In this document: positions 1 to 7,835 of the stretch, piece after piece | Numbering within the stretch: the first letter of the stretch is position 1 | How the letters are laid out: each line of letters opens with the position of its first letter | Assembly: GCA_902786245.1 (NCBI GenBank) | Contig: CADABS010000003.1 | Coordinates: 42,603-106,602, forward strand | Direction: 5' to 3' | Length of the DNA: 64,000 nt | Origin: an uncultured Erysipelotrichaceae bacterium | GTDB lineage: Bacteria > Bacillota_I > Bacilli_A > Erysipelotrichales > Erysipelotrichaceae | Translations under genes and position numbers: made by a program | Notes under the pieces: generated by a model | Seen by the model: only the letters and a program-made list of their open reading frames with translations | Told to the model about the DNA's origin: nothing | Database searches by the model: none

Positions 1-220
1 TCAGTTTATATGCAATTGCCGGATTCGGAAATCCTTTATTTGCAGGATTCTCCCCTGCCGAAACCGTACAAAAACATGATTCCCGCATTTCTGACGGTTA
101 TTTCTCTGTAAAAAACATTGTTTCTGCGGATTATGGACATTCATCTTTTTTCCTAAGATATAAATGAATTCCCGGGAAAGAATTCAATAAAAAAACATAA
201 TTATTAACAGGAGGAAAATC
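1..220. other. Left-edge non-coding stretch
   Basis: I see no convincing gene in this stretch. It ends in a strong ribosome site (AGGAGG, about 210-215) that serves the small gene starting at 221. The upstream 60 bases are AT-rich and may hold its promoter, but no clear -35/-10 pair stands out. Confidence 0.4.
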
Positions 221-436
221 ATGGCATTATCATTAGATTCCAAAATCAGAGACATCATGCGTTCCGAAGAAGGCAGAGCAGTCATGGAAAAATACGCACC
301 GGGCTCCACAAAGGATCCGCGTATGAAGCTGGTCGGCGGCCTGACATACCGCAAGCTGCTGTCCTATCCTGAATCCGCTGATGTCGCAAAATTCGCAGAT
401 CAGCTGGATGCAGATCTGAAGGCCTGCTCCAAATAA
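221..436 (+). CDS. Small helical protein of unknown function, 71 aa
   Basis: Function is unknown. The protein is short, soluble and predicted mostly helical, with a pattern SKIRDIMRSEEGRAVMEKY, then a Pro-Gly turn and a second helix around KLVGGLTYRKLLSY. From memory this resembles the small helical module found at the C-terminus of some hydrolases and as a stand-alone protein in Bacillota; that is recognition, not a search result. An ideal AGGAGG lies 6 bases before the ATG and a strong terminator follows directly, so it is probably a real monocistronic gene. It ends tail-to-tail with the PucR-type regulator. There is no signal peptide, cysteine pair or obvious catalytic motif. Confidence 0.75.
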   Translation: MALSLDSKIRDIMRSEEGRAVMEKYAPGSTKDPRMKLVGGLTYRKLLSYPESADVAKFADQLDADLKACSK

Positions 437-443
437 TCCACTG

Positions 444-470
444 AAAAAGATGCGATTTGCATCTTTTTTT
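444..470. terminator. Bidirectional intrinsic terminator
   Basis: A ten-base stem around AAAAAGATGC with a five-base loop is followed by a T run on the plus strand and preceded by an A run that serves the minus strand. It can end both the small gene at 221-436 and the convergent regulator at 470-1987. Confidence 0.85.
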
Positions 471-1987
471 CATGTCTGCTTGATCAGTTTCTCCGTTTCC
501 ACCGCTTTCAGTATGATTTCCAGAAGCAGCCGGTCATCCGAATTATCCAGATTGATCTGCAGATCCCTTTCAATTCTTGCAATTCTGTCGATCAGGGTCG
601 AGCGGTGTACATAAAGCCTTTTGGCTGCGGAAGTAAAGGACATATTCTCCTCCAGGAATACCCGCAGTGTTTCAAAATACGAAACGCCGGAACTGCTGTC
701 ATGTTCGAGAAGTTCTTTCAGTCCTTTGGGAAAATACGCTTCTGCCGGCAGATCGCCGAGAGAATTGATGATCAGCGAAGTCAGTGCATAATCCGAGAAA
801 TAATACAGTTTCTCTTCCGGCTTCATCAGCTGTCCGTTGCCCAGTGCCGAGAGTGCCTGGGCATAGTAGATGCGGATCGAATACAGGTCCGAGAAACCTT
901 CCGATACACCGGCAGTCAGATTCATACTCTGTACGAATTCATTCAGTTTTTCTCTGGTTCCTTCCCTGTTTTCCATAAAGCAGACCATGTCCGGTTCCGT
1001 GATCAGGGCACAGCTGTTCGGGAAGGTTTCCTCAAACAGATCGCATATATAGCTGGCCGGTATCCGGTTTTTTCTGCCGCTGTATTCCAGGCAGACACAG
1101 GCATATTCAGTTTTGCGGTTGGCCGCATTCAGGGCCCATCTCTGCGAAGGAGTGATCGGCTGTTCTTCCAGCAATGTCCTGAACAGCGCTTTCATCGAAG
1201 ACTGTTCATTGTACAGGATCTGCGGGTTCTTCCGGATCGCCTGTTCCAGCATCCAGGCAAGAAACTCTGCCAGCCGCTCCTCGCCGGCATCGAAATCCGC
1301 ATCGCCCTGCCAGATACAGAGACATCCCTGGTACTGGTCATTCTGGTCGAACAGATTGACATTCAGCGTCTTTACCCCGTTCACATCGAGCCGGATGGCT
1401 CCCTTTTTCTCGGTCATCAGATCGGATTCATGGAGAAAAGACGACAGATTCTGTGAACTCAGAAAACCGTTATTATCCGCATCCCAGTGGGAAAGCAGAT
1501 CTTCCTGTGTCACTGCGATGATCCGGAATGAAGCATCCAGCACGATCATCGGCTTATTGATGATTTTCTCGGAACATTCCAGGATGGAACGGATATCTCC
1601 TTCATTGAGCAGATACCGGTACAGTTCTTTCTCCCAGCTGTCATAGCGGTCATAAATATCCTGGATCGCCTGAAAGACGCGGAAAAAATCCGCTTTGTTA
1701 TGGACCGTGATCAGACACATCCGGTCGCTGTAGTATTTCATGCGGATGTTTTCGCCGATGCATACAAGCACGGAATTCCTGCGGATCTGCGGCCGGTGCG
1801 GCAGATGCTCTGCCGTCGCCAGATACAGACAGTCCGACGCAAAAACATCTTCGCTTTCCATGTAGAACTGCGGCCTGCCCAGAACCAGTTCCGTGCTGCA
1901 GGGGCCGCTGATTGAAACATTGTATTTCTGCTTCAGTCCGCGGTAAATGATATCTCCGTTCAGTTTCATATCTTCATTATACAGCAC
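470..1987 (-). CDS. PucR-family transcriptional regulator
   Basis: A 505-aa DNA-binding regulator. The C-terminal 60 residues contain the PucR-type helix-turn-helix (around FLEENMSFTSAAKRLYVHRSTLIDRIARIE shortened: core LYVHRSTLIDRI), which is diagnostic of the family. The preceding ~400 residues form the sensory part, with a middle segment (ALGNGQLMKPEEKLYYFSDY) typical of the linker before the HTH in CdaR/PucR proteins. It is transcribed divergently from the SDR operon that starts at 2236, with 248 bases between the two genes, so it is the likely regulator of that operon. Family members usually act as activators responding to a metabolite; the ligand here is unknown. Start chosen at 1987; a start a few codons in at MKLNGDIIY is also possible. 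Confidence 0.85.
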   Translation of the reverse strand: MLYNEDMKLNGDIIYRGLKQKYNVSISGPCSTELVLGRPQFYMESEDVFASDCLYLATAEHLPHRPQIRRNSVLVCIGENIRMKYYSDRMCLITVHNKADFFRVFQAIQDIYDRYDSWEKELYRYLLNEGDIRSILECSEKIINKPMIVLDASFRIIAVTQEDLLSHWDADNNGFLSSQNLSSFLHESDLMTEKKGAIRLDVNGVKTLNVNLFDQNDQYQGCLCIWQGDADFDAGEERLAEFLAWMLEQAIRKNPQILYNEQSSMKALFRTLLEEQPITPSQRWALNAANRKTEYACVCLEYSGRKNRIPASYICDLFEETFPNSCALITEPDMVCFMENREGTREKLNEFVQSMNLTAGVSEGFSDLYSIRIYYAQALSALGNGQLMKPEEKLYYFSDYALTSLIINSLGDLPAEAYFPKGLKELLEHDSSSGVSYFETLRVFLEENMSFTSAAKRLYVHRSTLIDRIARIERDLQINLDNSDDRLLLEIILKAVETEKLIKQT

Positions 1988-2235
1988 CCGTCATTTTGTA
2001 GGTGCTGAATTTGTTTCTGAAATCATAATTTACGGGTATCCGGCATGAAATTTATTTTTTATCATGTTTTCTTTTTCTTCAAAACAGCAGAATCCGGTAT
2101 ATGCCGCCCGGCAAATAGTCCTGTTTCCATACTGAAAAAACCATGTTTCCTCGTCTTTCTGCAGCTCTGCGCTCTTTTTACAATAAAGATGTATTCAATC
2201 CCGGGAATACGCTTTTAAGCGAGGAGGAAAACAAT
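1988..2235. promoter_or_regulatory. Divergent intergenic region between regulator and SDR operon
   Basis: This 248-base region separates the PucR gene from the SDR operon. It contains two similar stretches, ATCCGGCATG near 2038 and ATCCGGTATATGCCG near 2091, which could be regulator half-sites. No strong sigma-A promoter could be picked by eye. The ribosome site GAGGAGG at 2221-2227 decides the SDR start at 2236. Confidence 0.4.
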
Positions 2236-3141
2236 ATGCCCTTTACACCTGGCGACAGATCCATGCTGGAAGGATATCTGCGCGATGCCCGTCCTTTTGC
2301 GGATATGTTCTCCGTCAAAGGAAAAACCGCAATCGTTACCGGCGGCTCTTCCGGTCTGGGTTTCGATATCACGCTGCGTCTGCTGCAGGGCGGCGCCAAT
2401 GTCATGATCGCATCCTATTCCGAACTGGAACGTGATACGGCATTGGAACTGCTGAAAGAAGCAGGCTTTGATGAAACAGTCGGCTTCTGTCTGACCGATG
2501 TATCCAAAGAAGAACAGGTCAGCCGGATGGTGGATTACACAGTCGAAACATTCGGCTCGGTCGATATCTACGTCAACTGCGCTGCTACATGGAACTATGC
2601 AAAGATCTATGATCTGCCGGCAGAAGACCTGCAGAAGGTATTCTCTGTCAATGTATACGGTGCCTTCTACGGTCTGAAATATGTCAGCCGCTATATGAAG
2701 GAACATGAGATTCCCGGCAAGATCGTCCTGATCTCGTCCAACTGCCCGATCATGCCGTATCCGGTATTCGGCGGCTATCCGCACTACGCTTCCAGTAAGG
2801 CAGCCATCATGGGTCTGACTGTGGAAACAGCGAAGGAACTCAAGCGCTTCGGCATCATGGTCAATTCGGTCGCCCCCGGCGGCATGGTTACACCCGGCTC
2901 TGCCGGCAACCTGGCCAGTGAAAGCCTGACCGAAGAACAGCAGGATGAATTCTATGATGAACTGATGGTCTGGCAGACAGACGGACAGATGCAGGTCGAT
3001 CAGATCGGCATCATGGCTTATACACTGTGCACACCGGTGGCAGACGGAATTACCGGTGAAGTCATCATGGTCGACGGCGGCGCTACCCATAATATCGTGA
3101 AATTCCAGCCGGCGATCGACGCCTATCCGGAAGAGGAGTAA
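2236..3141 (+). CDS. SDR family NAD(P)-dependent oxidoreductase
   Basis: A 301-aa classical short-chain dehydrogenase. It shows the Rossmann glycine motif TGGSSGLG near residue 35, the conserved NCAA stretch, a catalytic Ser in VLISSN and the Tyr-Lys pair in HYASSK, and the C-terminal G.VIMVDGG that closes the fold. The substrate is not evident; the nearest named groups are 3-oxoacyl-ACP reductase-like or polyol dehydrogenases. I chose the ATG at 2236 because a GAGGAGG site lies 8 bases upstream; the longer frame from 2143 lacks one. It is the first gene of a three-gene operon with the Cys-rich protein (6-base gap) and a GcvT-like transferase, so it may oxidise or reduce the backbone of the molecule that is demethylated. 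Confidence 0.9.
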   Translation: MPFTPGDRSMLEGYLRDARPFADMFSVKGKTAIVTGGSSGLGFDITLRLLQGGANVMIASYSELERDTALELLKEAGFDETVGFCLTDVSKEEQVSRMVDYTVETFGSVDIYVNCAATWNYAKIYDLPAEDLQKVFSVNVYGAFYGLKYVSRYMKEHEIPGKIVLISSNCPIMPYPVFGGYPHYASSKAAIMGLTVETAKELKRFGIMVNSVAPGGMVTPGSAGNLASESLTEEQQDEFYDELMVWQTDGQMQVDQIGIMAYTLCTPVADGITGEVIMVDGGATHNIVKFQPAIDAYPEEE

Positions 3142-3147
3142 TAATCT

Positions 3148-4377
3148 ATGACAAAGAAAATCGATGAAAGAATCCCCCAGGATTCCGGCAACGGAGCTGC
3201 GTTTAAAACATACAATGCAGTACAGTCCCCCTGGAACAAACTGATGTCCTACCAGGACGCCCTCCACTACGCTTCCAGATTCGAAGCAGTGCTGAGTGCA
3301 GCGGTAGCCCAGGCATACCGGATCATCATTCCCGACTATGCGACAAGAGCCGATGAAATGTGCAAGGAAGCCTACGGCAGACTGCTCTACACGGGTCTGA
3401 ACTATCCCAACGATGACGGCTTCGGCATCCATCCGTTCATGTGCGGCTCCTACCCCGGAGCACTGATCGGCGACAAGGGCGATGACGCCCTGCTCATGTG
3501 CGGCAGATGCCAGGACTTCGGCACATACAGATGCGAAAAAGAACTGGATGTCTGCGACTGGGACATCTGCGGATCGGAACTCTGCCGGGCAACGACCATG
3601 TCTCTGCAGGGACAGGCCGATGCGACTGAAACAAGACACAGAAAAGGCCATAAGCTGGACTATCTGATGGTCGAAGCCAAAGGCTGCGGCGACAGACACT
3701 GCCGTATCATCGCGGAAAGCCGTGAGAAATACCCTGCACCTGAACATGCTCTCTGGGAATCCTTCGGACCGGCTGTATCTGACGAATACAAGAAGTACAC
3801 AGAGGAAGAAGACTGTGTTTCTGAATCCATGATGTTCAGAGAAGAATGCGATTATCATTTCGTCAACGGCACGAACAATGAAACAGATTCCTCCAACCAG
3901 ATGGTCAATCTGTCCACTGCCGCTTCTCTGTACCTTCTGCCGGCGATCGACAATGCTGCAAAGCTCGGCTATACAACCCCTGAAAACGCAGAATGGATCA
4001 AGAAGTGCGTTCTCGAAGCTGCCGGAAAAGCGATGTTCGGTGAAAGATATGCAATCAGGGCATGCCGGGAATGGCTCGGTGTTCCCAATACCATCGGCGA
4101 AGACGGAAGACTGCTCGGCGGTGTCATTGAGATGCTGCTGCAGTCCCTTGTCTGCAATTATGAAATCGAAGCCTTCAACAAAGATGAAGTCATCTATGTC
4201 ATCGACCGCGGCGGTCTGGCAATCACAGGCACCCAGTCCCTGGTAGAAGCACACCTCTATATGTGGCAGGGCATGGTCAAAACACTGGTCAACGCACAGT
4301 GGTCGGTCTGGGAAGAAGATTCTCCGAAAGGCAAGATGCGGATCAAAATCGCTAAGAAGATCGACAAGTTCATGTAA
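3148..4377 (+). CDS. Cys-rich protein of unknown function in a one-carbon operon
   Basis: A 409-aa soluble protein I cannot assign. The first half is rich in cysteine and acidic/aromatic residues, with CDWDICGSELC around residue 130 and GCGDRHCRIIAE around 185. That last motif recalls the Cys-containing end of V4R-like and ATC-hydrolase-like small-molecule binding domains. The second half (from about residue 215) seems to repeat the same layout: a helical N-part, then VCNYEIEAFNKDEV and a closing LVNAQWSVWEE, but without the cysteines. This suggests an internal duplication in which only one copy keeps the metal or thiol site. It lies between an SDR and a folate-dependent transferase with very short gaps, so it should act on the same substrate. 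No signal peptide or membrane segment. Confidence 0.8.
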   Translation: MTKKIDERIPQDSGNGAAFKTYNAVQSPWNKLMSYQDALHYASRFEAVLSAAVAQAYRIIIPDYATRADEMCKEAYGRLLYTGLNYPNDDGFGIHPFMCGSYPGALIGDKGDDALLMCGRCQDFGTYRCEKELDVCDWDICGSELCRATTMSLQGQADATETRHRKGHKLDYLMVEAKGCGDRHCRIIAESREKYPAPEHALWESFGPAVSDEYKKYTEEEDCVSESMMFREECDYHFVNGTNNETDSSNQMVNLSTAASLYLLPAIDNAAKLGYTTPENAEWIKKCVLEAAGKAMFGERYAIRACREWLGVPNTIGEDGRLLGGVIEMLLQSLVCNYEIEAFNKDEVIYVIDRGGLAITGTQSLVEAHLYMWQGMVKTLVNAQWSVWEEDSPKGKMRIKIAKKIDKFM

Positions 4378-4391
4378 GGGAGTCCGTACAT

Positions 4392-5423
4392 ATGAATAAA
4401 AACATATTTAAAGATGATGAATGGAAACGCTCTGAACACATGGCTGTCCGCGAAAACGCAGGATACTATCTGTTCACCCATCAGCTCGAAGAAGTTAGCG
4501 GTCCGGACGCAGGAAAATTCCTGGACTGGATCTGCCCCAACAACATCGCAAATCTGAAAGTCGGCAGAGACCGCTATACGACCATTCTCAATGAGGAAGG
4601 CGAAATCATCGATGACGTCGTCGTCATGCGCATGGACGAAGAAAAATACTGGGTATCCACCCTGTATGCGACAAAGCTGGATGACTGGATCTATTATCAT
4701 TCCGATGACTACGATATCGATTTCTCCGAAATCACCGAAGACTGGCATATGTTCTCTGTCCAGGGTCCCAAATCCAAAGACATCATGAACGGACTCATCG
4801 AAGGCGGCGTCGAGGATCTGCGCTTCTTCGCCAACCGGAACGCTGTCATGAACGGCATGGATGTCATTATCAACCGGGGCGGATTCACCGGTGAAAAATT
4901 CGGCTATGAAGTTTACTGCACACCGGATGATGCGGATGCGGTACAGGATCTGATCGATGCGGCTGTAAAGGAAGCAGGCGGAAAAGAAGTTACGGAATTC
5001 CAGGTATTCGCCTGGACCCTGCCGACCGAAGCAGGCTTCTACTACATGCGCGATCTCAACCGGACCAACCCGTTTGAAGTCGGACTCGAAAAGAATATCA
5101 ACTGGGACAAAGAATTCATCGGCAAGGAAGCCCTTCTCAAAGTGAAAGAAAACGGTCCTGCCAGAGAGATGGTCGGATTCGAAGTCTGCGATGAAAACGA
5201 AAACTTCTACATCCGTTCCAAGCAGTACGGCGGACCGGGTGAACCGGTATACATCGACGGTGAAGAAGAGGAAGTCGGCAGAGTATCCAAGCTCGTCTAT
5301 TCCTATGTCAAGAACGTCAATAACGGCTATATTCTCGCTAAAAAAGACAAACTGCATATCGGCGATCATATTACCATTCACGGCACAAAGTGCGTGATTA
5401 CGGAAAAGAACTGGCTCGGCTGA
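4392..5423 (+). CDS. GcvT/LigM-like folate-dependent transferase
   Basis: A 343-aa member of the aminomethyltransferase (GcvT) superfamily, which also includes the tetrahydrofolate-dependent O-demethylases LigM/DesA and DMSP demethylase. The folate-site signature is present as NEEGEIIDDVVVMRM, and the C-terminal part carries NPFEVGLEKNI ... FIGKEALL, the usual P.E.GL/F.GK.AL pattern. No other glycine-cleavage gene is nearby. Its partners are an SDR and an unknown Cys-rich protein, so a role moving a methyl or methylene group from an organic substrate to tetrahydrofolate is more likely than glycine cleavage. The substrate is unknown. A strong terminator follows directly, closing the operon. 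Confidence 0.85.
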   Translation: MNKNIFKDDEWKRSEHMAVRENAGYYLFTHQLEEVSGPDAGKFLDWICPNNIANLKVGRDRYTTILNEEGEIIDDVVVMRMDEEKYWVSTLYATKLDDWIYYHSDDYDIDFSEITEDWHMFSVQGPKSKDIMNGLIEGGVEDLRFFANRNAVMNGMDVIINRGGFTGEKFGYEVYCTPDDADAVQDLIDAAVKEAGGKEVTEFQVFAWTLPTEAGFYYMRDLNRTNPFEVGLEKNINWDKEFIGKEALLKVKENGPAREMVGFEVCDENENFYIRSKQYGGPGEPVYIDGEEEEVGRVSKLVYSYVKNVNNGYILAKKDKLHIGDHITIHGTKCVITEKNWLG

Positions 5424-5435
5424 TGTCCGTAAACA

Positions 5436-5465
5436 AAGCAGGAAGGAAATCCCTCCTGCTTTTTA
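5436..5465 (+). terminator. Intrinsic terminator after the SDR operon
   Basis: Stem AAGCAGGA pairs with TCCTGCTT and is followed by a T run. It ends the operon 2236-5423 and touches the convergent S-component gene. Confidence 0.85.
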
Positions 5466-5966
5466 TCATGCATGAATATACGACAATGCCTTCTGCAGCG
5501 GCTTAAACAGCAATAAGCAGATCACAAAATTGCTTACCCCATGGACAAGATCATAGGGAATGCCCGCAATCCACCATGCCACAGCCGCATTCCATCCGGC
5601 AGTCACCAATGTAAACAGCGAACAGAATGCCCCGAACAATAATCCGAATGCGCCGGCCAGAATACTGTATACCAGCGGATCCTGAGATGACGGAACAAGC
5701 ACCGTGAACAGGATCAGAAGCGGCCAGATATAGAAGTATACCGCTGACCATGTCGCAATGCCCCACCACATGCACTCAAGCACTGCAAACAGCAGAGATG
5801 CCGCAAGTGTCATTTTCCATCCGAAACGTCTGGTAAATACAATGACAAGCAAAGTGATCAGTTCGACATTCGCAATCGAATTCAGAGAGAACTTTGCGGC
5901 TTCCATAATCGCGGTCATAGCCGCTGTATAAGTGATCTGCCGCAGAACCCTTCCCTGCTCAGTCAT
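5466..5966 (-). CDS. ECF transporter S component, probably cobalamin
   Basis: A 166-aa integral membrane protein with five to six hydrophobic segments, the size and shape of an energy-coupling-factor substrate-binding (S) component. The N-terminal helix TAAMTAIMEAAKFSLN carries the small-residue pattern S components use to contact EcfT. Its start overlaps the stop of the DUF4430 gene by one base (TAATG), so the two are translationally coupled, and both lie behind a cobalamin riboswitch. I therefore infer that it imports vitamin B12 or a precursor. No EcfA/EcfT genes are in the window; it would use a shared energizing module encoded elsewhere. Confidence 0.85.
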   Translation of the reverse strand: MTEQGRVLRQITYTAAMTAIMEAAKFSLNSIANVELITLLVIVFTRRFGWKMTLAASLLFAVLECMWWGIATWSAVYFYIWPLLILFTVLVPSSQDPLVYSILAGAFGLLFGAFCSLFTLVTAGWNAAVAWWIAGIPYDLVHGVSNFVICLLLFKPLQKALSYIHA

Positions 5967-6373
5967 TACTTTTCATAGGCAAGACGGTAGACACCGCCGT
6001 CTTCGACCGGCTGTGTATCCGCACCGTACTGTCCCATATCCCCGTTGACATAGATTGCCCAATAGGACTGATCAACGCTGTAATCCGCTGTTTCTCCATT
6101 GACAGTTTCAATGAACAGACCGTAATCGCCGACTGATCCCTCATAACTGAAATCTCCGGATTTCTGTACTTCATCCATCAGCTGTGACAGATATTCCGCA
6201 TCTGTCTTCACGGAATATGTTTTTGTTTCACCCTTGGAATCGACGACTTCCAGTGTAACTTCCTTGGAACCTTCCTGCGCAGCCGGCTGATTGTTTCTCC
6301 AGATGAAGAACATTCCCAATGCCAGTACAAGAACAAGTGCCAGTGCGATCCATTTTTTTGCAGTGTTTTTCAT
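5966..6373 (-). CDS. DUF4430 (transcobalamin-like) membrane-anchored protein
   Basis: A 135-aa protein with an N-terminal membrane anchor or signal (WIALALVLVLALGMFFIW) followed by an extracellular DUF4430 domain, recognised by the closing pattern YWAIYVNGDMGQYG ... DGGVYRLAY. DUF4430 is related to the C-terminal domain of transcobalamin, so a surface corrinoid-binding role is likely. The start at 6373 was chosen because GGGAGGA lies just upstream; the frame extends further up, but that part is riboswitch. It is the first gene after the cobalamin riboswitch and is coupled to the S component. It lacks a clear lipobox Cys, so anchoring is probably by the transmembrane helix. Confidence 0.85.
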   Translation of the reverse strand: MKNTAKKWIALALVLVLALGMFFIWRNNQPAAQEGSKEVTLEVVDSKGETKTYSVKTDAEYLSQLMDEVQKSGDFSYEGSVGDYGLFIETVNGETADYSVDQSYWAIYVNGDMGQYGADTQPVEDGGVYRLAYEK

Positions 6374-6464
6374 GTGTTTTTCCTCCCTTAACAAGACGGA
6401 CACACGAAAAAAACTGTTTTCGCATCTGTGTCCGTGTTTCTGATTTCCCGCAGTACACGTTCGG

Positions 6465-6632
6465 ATCTGCAGGCAGGTCTCCTGGCTTGGCTGTCATCAT
6501 ATCTGCCGCCTTCTCGTTTCCAATGGCATATGGCAGATACTCCTGCTTCACAGTGACGGGTTCGCTCCGGACTCTCACCGGATTCCCTTTTCAAAACGAC
6601 CAGTGCTTATGCACTCGTTTCACCTGCATTCC
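6465..6632 (-). promoter_or_regulatory. Cobalamin riboswitch
   Basis: On the minus strand the conserved B12 box AGCCAGGAGACCTGC is at about 6473-6487. Upstream of it are the other core elements: GGGAATCCGGTG..AGTCCGGAGC then CCCGTCACTGT (about 6550-6590). The 5' GCAGGT near 6625 pairs with ACCTGC in the B12 box to close P1. It precedes the DUF4430/ECF S operon and should repress it when cobalamin is plentiful. Confidence 0.93.
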
Positions 6633-6644
6633 TTTTCTTCATTT

Positions 6645-6719
6645 TTACGGCTGATACTGCATGTGCGCCGCATCGATATTATACAGCATATCGTTCAGAC
6701 AGCGCTGTGCAAGATTCCT
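6645..6719 (-). pseudogene. Duplicated fragment of the luxS 3' end
   Basis: These ~75 bases repeat the last codons of the intact luxS (7356-7430), including the stop codon. The first ~32 bases of the repeat are identical and the rest differ at several positions. Read on the minus strand it encodes a degenerate LuxS tail ending in NIDAAHMQYQP. It sits directly downstream of the DUF1835 gene, so that gene is bracketed by two copies of the luxS end. No start codon or ribosome site; it is a remnant. Confidence 0.85.
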
Positions 6720-6721
6720 TG

Positions 6722-7324
6722 TTATTCAACCGGATATAATTTCTGAAACCGGTCATTCAGATAATACCAGCTGACCAGAATACCCTTCTCCTGCAGTATT
6801 CTGTATACCGCTTCTGCAGGACTGATGCATGCATCAAGATAACTGTCATAGATGCTTTCCGGCACCGTGATCAGTTTCCCGTCCGTCACTGTCCTGAGAA
6901 TACCGTTTTCTTTCAGAGCATTTTCCCACATATGCGCATACAGACCGGCAGGTACAGAAACCGGATCGGATGAAATATCTGTATCCGGAAGCGCATCACA
7001 GAGAATGATTTTTGTCTGCTGCATACCCCGCTTTTCCAGTGCCTGGCAGAACATGCAGAAAGCTGAAAGTTCATGCGGATTTCCACTGATCCAGAACACC
7101 GCATCCTCAGGACTGCTCAGAACAGCTTCCAGACAGTACCGGTTGTTTCCCGTATTGACTGCCGGACAGCCGAGTTTCCTCAGATATCTGTTTCTTTCTT
7201 CCGGATCAGAAGTCAGCAGTCTGCCCAGTGAAAGATCCTCCGGATATGCAATGGTCTCTTCCGGCAGAACATTCAATTCTGCGATTGCATGGTTTTTCCT
7301 GTTTTCATCAAAGAATACATACAT
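6722..7324 (-). CDS. DUF1835-like protein
   Basis: A 200-aa soluble protein. The N-terminal half has the DUF1835 signature AYPEDLSLGRLL followed by an Arg-rich helix, and the C-terminal part (TDGKLITVPESIYDSYL) resembles the partner domain DUF3658. Such proteins are widespread in Bacillota and their biochemical role is unknown. I chose the ATG at 7324 (MYVFFDENRKN) because an AGGA lies 7 bases upstream and because a longer start would overlap luxS. It follows luxS by 31 bases. Both sides carry copies of the luxS 3' end, so it seems to have arrived by an insertion that duplicated that end. Confidence 0.75.
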   Translation of the reverse strand: MYVFFDENRKNHAIAELNVLPEETIAYPEDLSLGRLLTSDPEERNRYLRKLGCPAVNTGNNRYCLEAVLSSPEDAVFWISGNPHELSAFCMFCQALEKRGMQQTKIILCDALPDTDISSDPVSVPAGLYAHMWENALKENGILRTVTDGKLITVPESIYDSYLDACISPAEAVYRILQEKGILVSWYYLNDRFQKLYPVE

Positions 7325-7355
7325 ATGATTATCCTGCATATACTGCAGATTCTTT

Positions 7356-7835
7356 TTACGGCTGATACTGCATGTGCGCCGCATCGATATGATACAGCGT
7401 ATTGTTCAGATAGCGCTGGGCAAGGATCTTTGCGATCGGCAGATTCTGATCCAGCCAGTTGCCGCATTCCTCTGCCTTAGCGCCGGGGATTTCTCCTTCA
7501 AAATCCCGGATGAACTCAAACATCGCTGTCAGTAAAGGAATGATATCCTCTGATTTTCTGTCACCGGCCAGAATCAGATAGAATCCGGTTCTGCATCCCA
7601 TCGGTCCGAAGTAGACGACACTGTCTTTCCATTCCGGTTCATTTCTGAGATAGGTTGCGCCAAGATGCTCAAAGGTATGCACTTCCGCTGTATTCATGAC
7701 CGGTTCCCTGTTCGGCGCCGTCATGCGGATGTCGAATGTCGTGAGAACCGTATCGTTGAATGTATCTTTTCTTGAAACATAAACACCCGGTTCAAGGACC
7801 AGATGATTGACCTGGAAACTGGCAATCTTTTCCAT
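7356..7835 (-). CDS. luxS: S-ribosylhomocysteine lyase
   Basis: A 159-aa LuxS of normal length. It cleaves S-ribosylhomocysteine to homocysteine and DPD, the precursor of autoinducer AI-2, in the activated methyl cycle. The zinc site is visible as HTFEH (two His near residue 53-57) and Cys in AEECGNW near residue 123; the catalytic Cys is in GCRTGFY. The start codon overlaps the stop of the upstream S9 peptidase (TAATG), so the two genes are coupled. The methyl cycle link fits the folate-dependent transferase found earlier in the window, but that is only an inference. Confidence 0.97.
   Translation of the reverse strand: MEKIASFQVNHLVLEPGVYVSRKDTFNDTVLTTFDIRMTAPNREPVMNTAEVHTFEHLGATYLRNEPEWKDSVVYFGPMGCRTGFYLILAGDRKSEDIIPLLTAMFEFIRDFEGEIPGAKAEECGNWLDQNLPIAKILAQRYLNNTLYHIDAAHMQYQP

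Noticed and set aside
2215..4254. A 679-codon open frame on the minus strand antisense to the SDR and Cys-rich genes
   Set aside because: No ribosome site, composition rich in Cys/His/Phe with no motif, and the plus-strand genes have clear motifs and ribosome sites. It is a product of codon bias.
6388..6594. Short minus-strand frames in the cobalamin riboswitch
   Set aside because: They lie inside the aptamer; the conserved B12 box and core elements explain the sequence.
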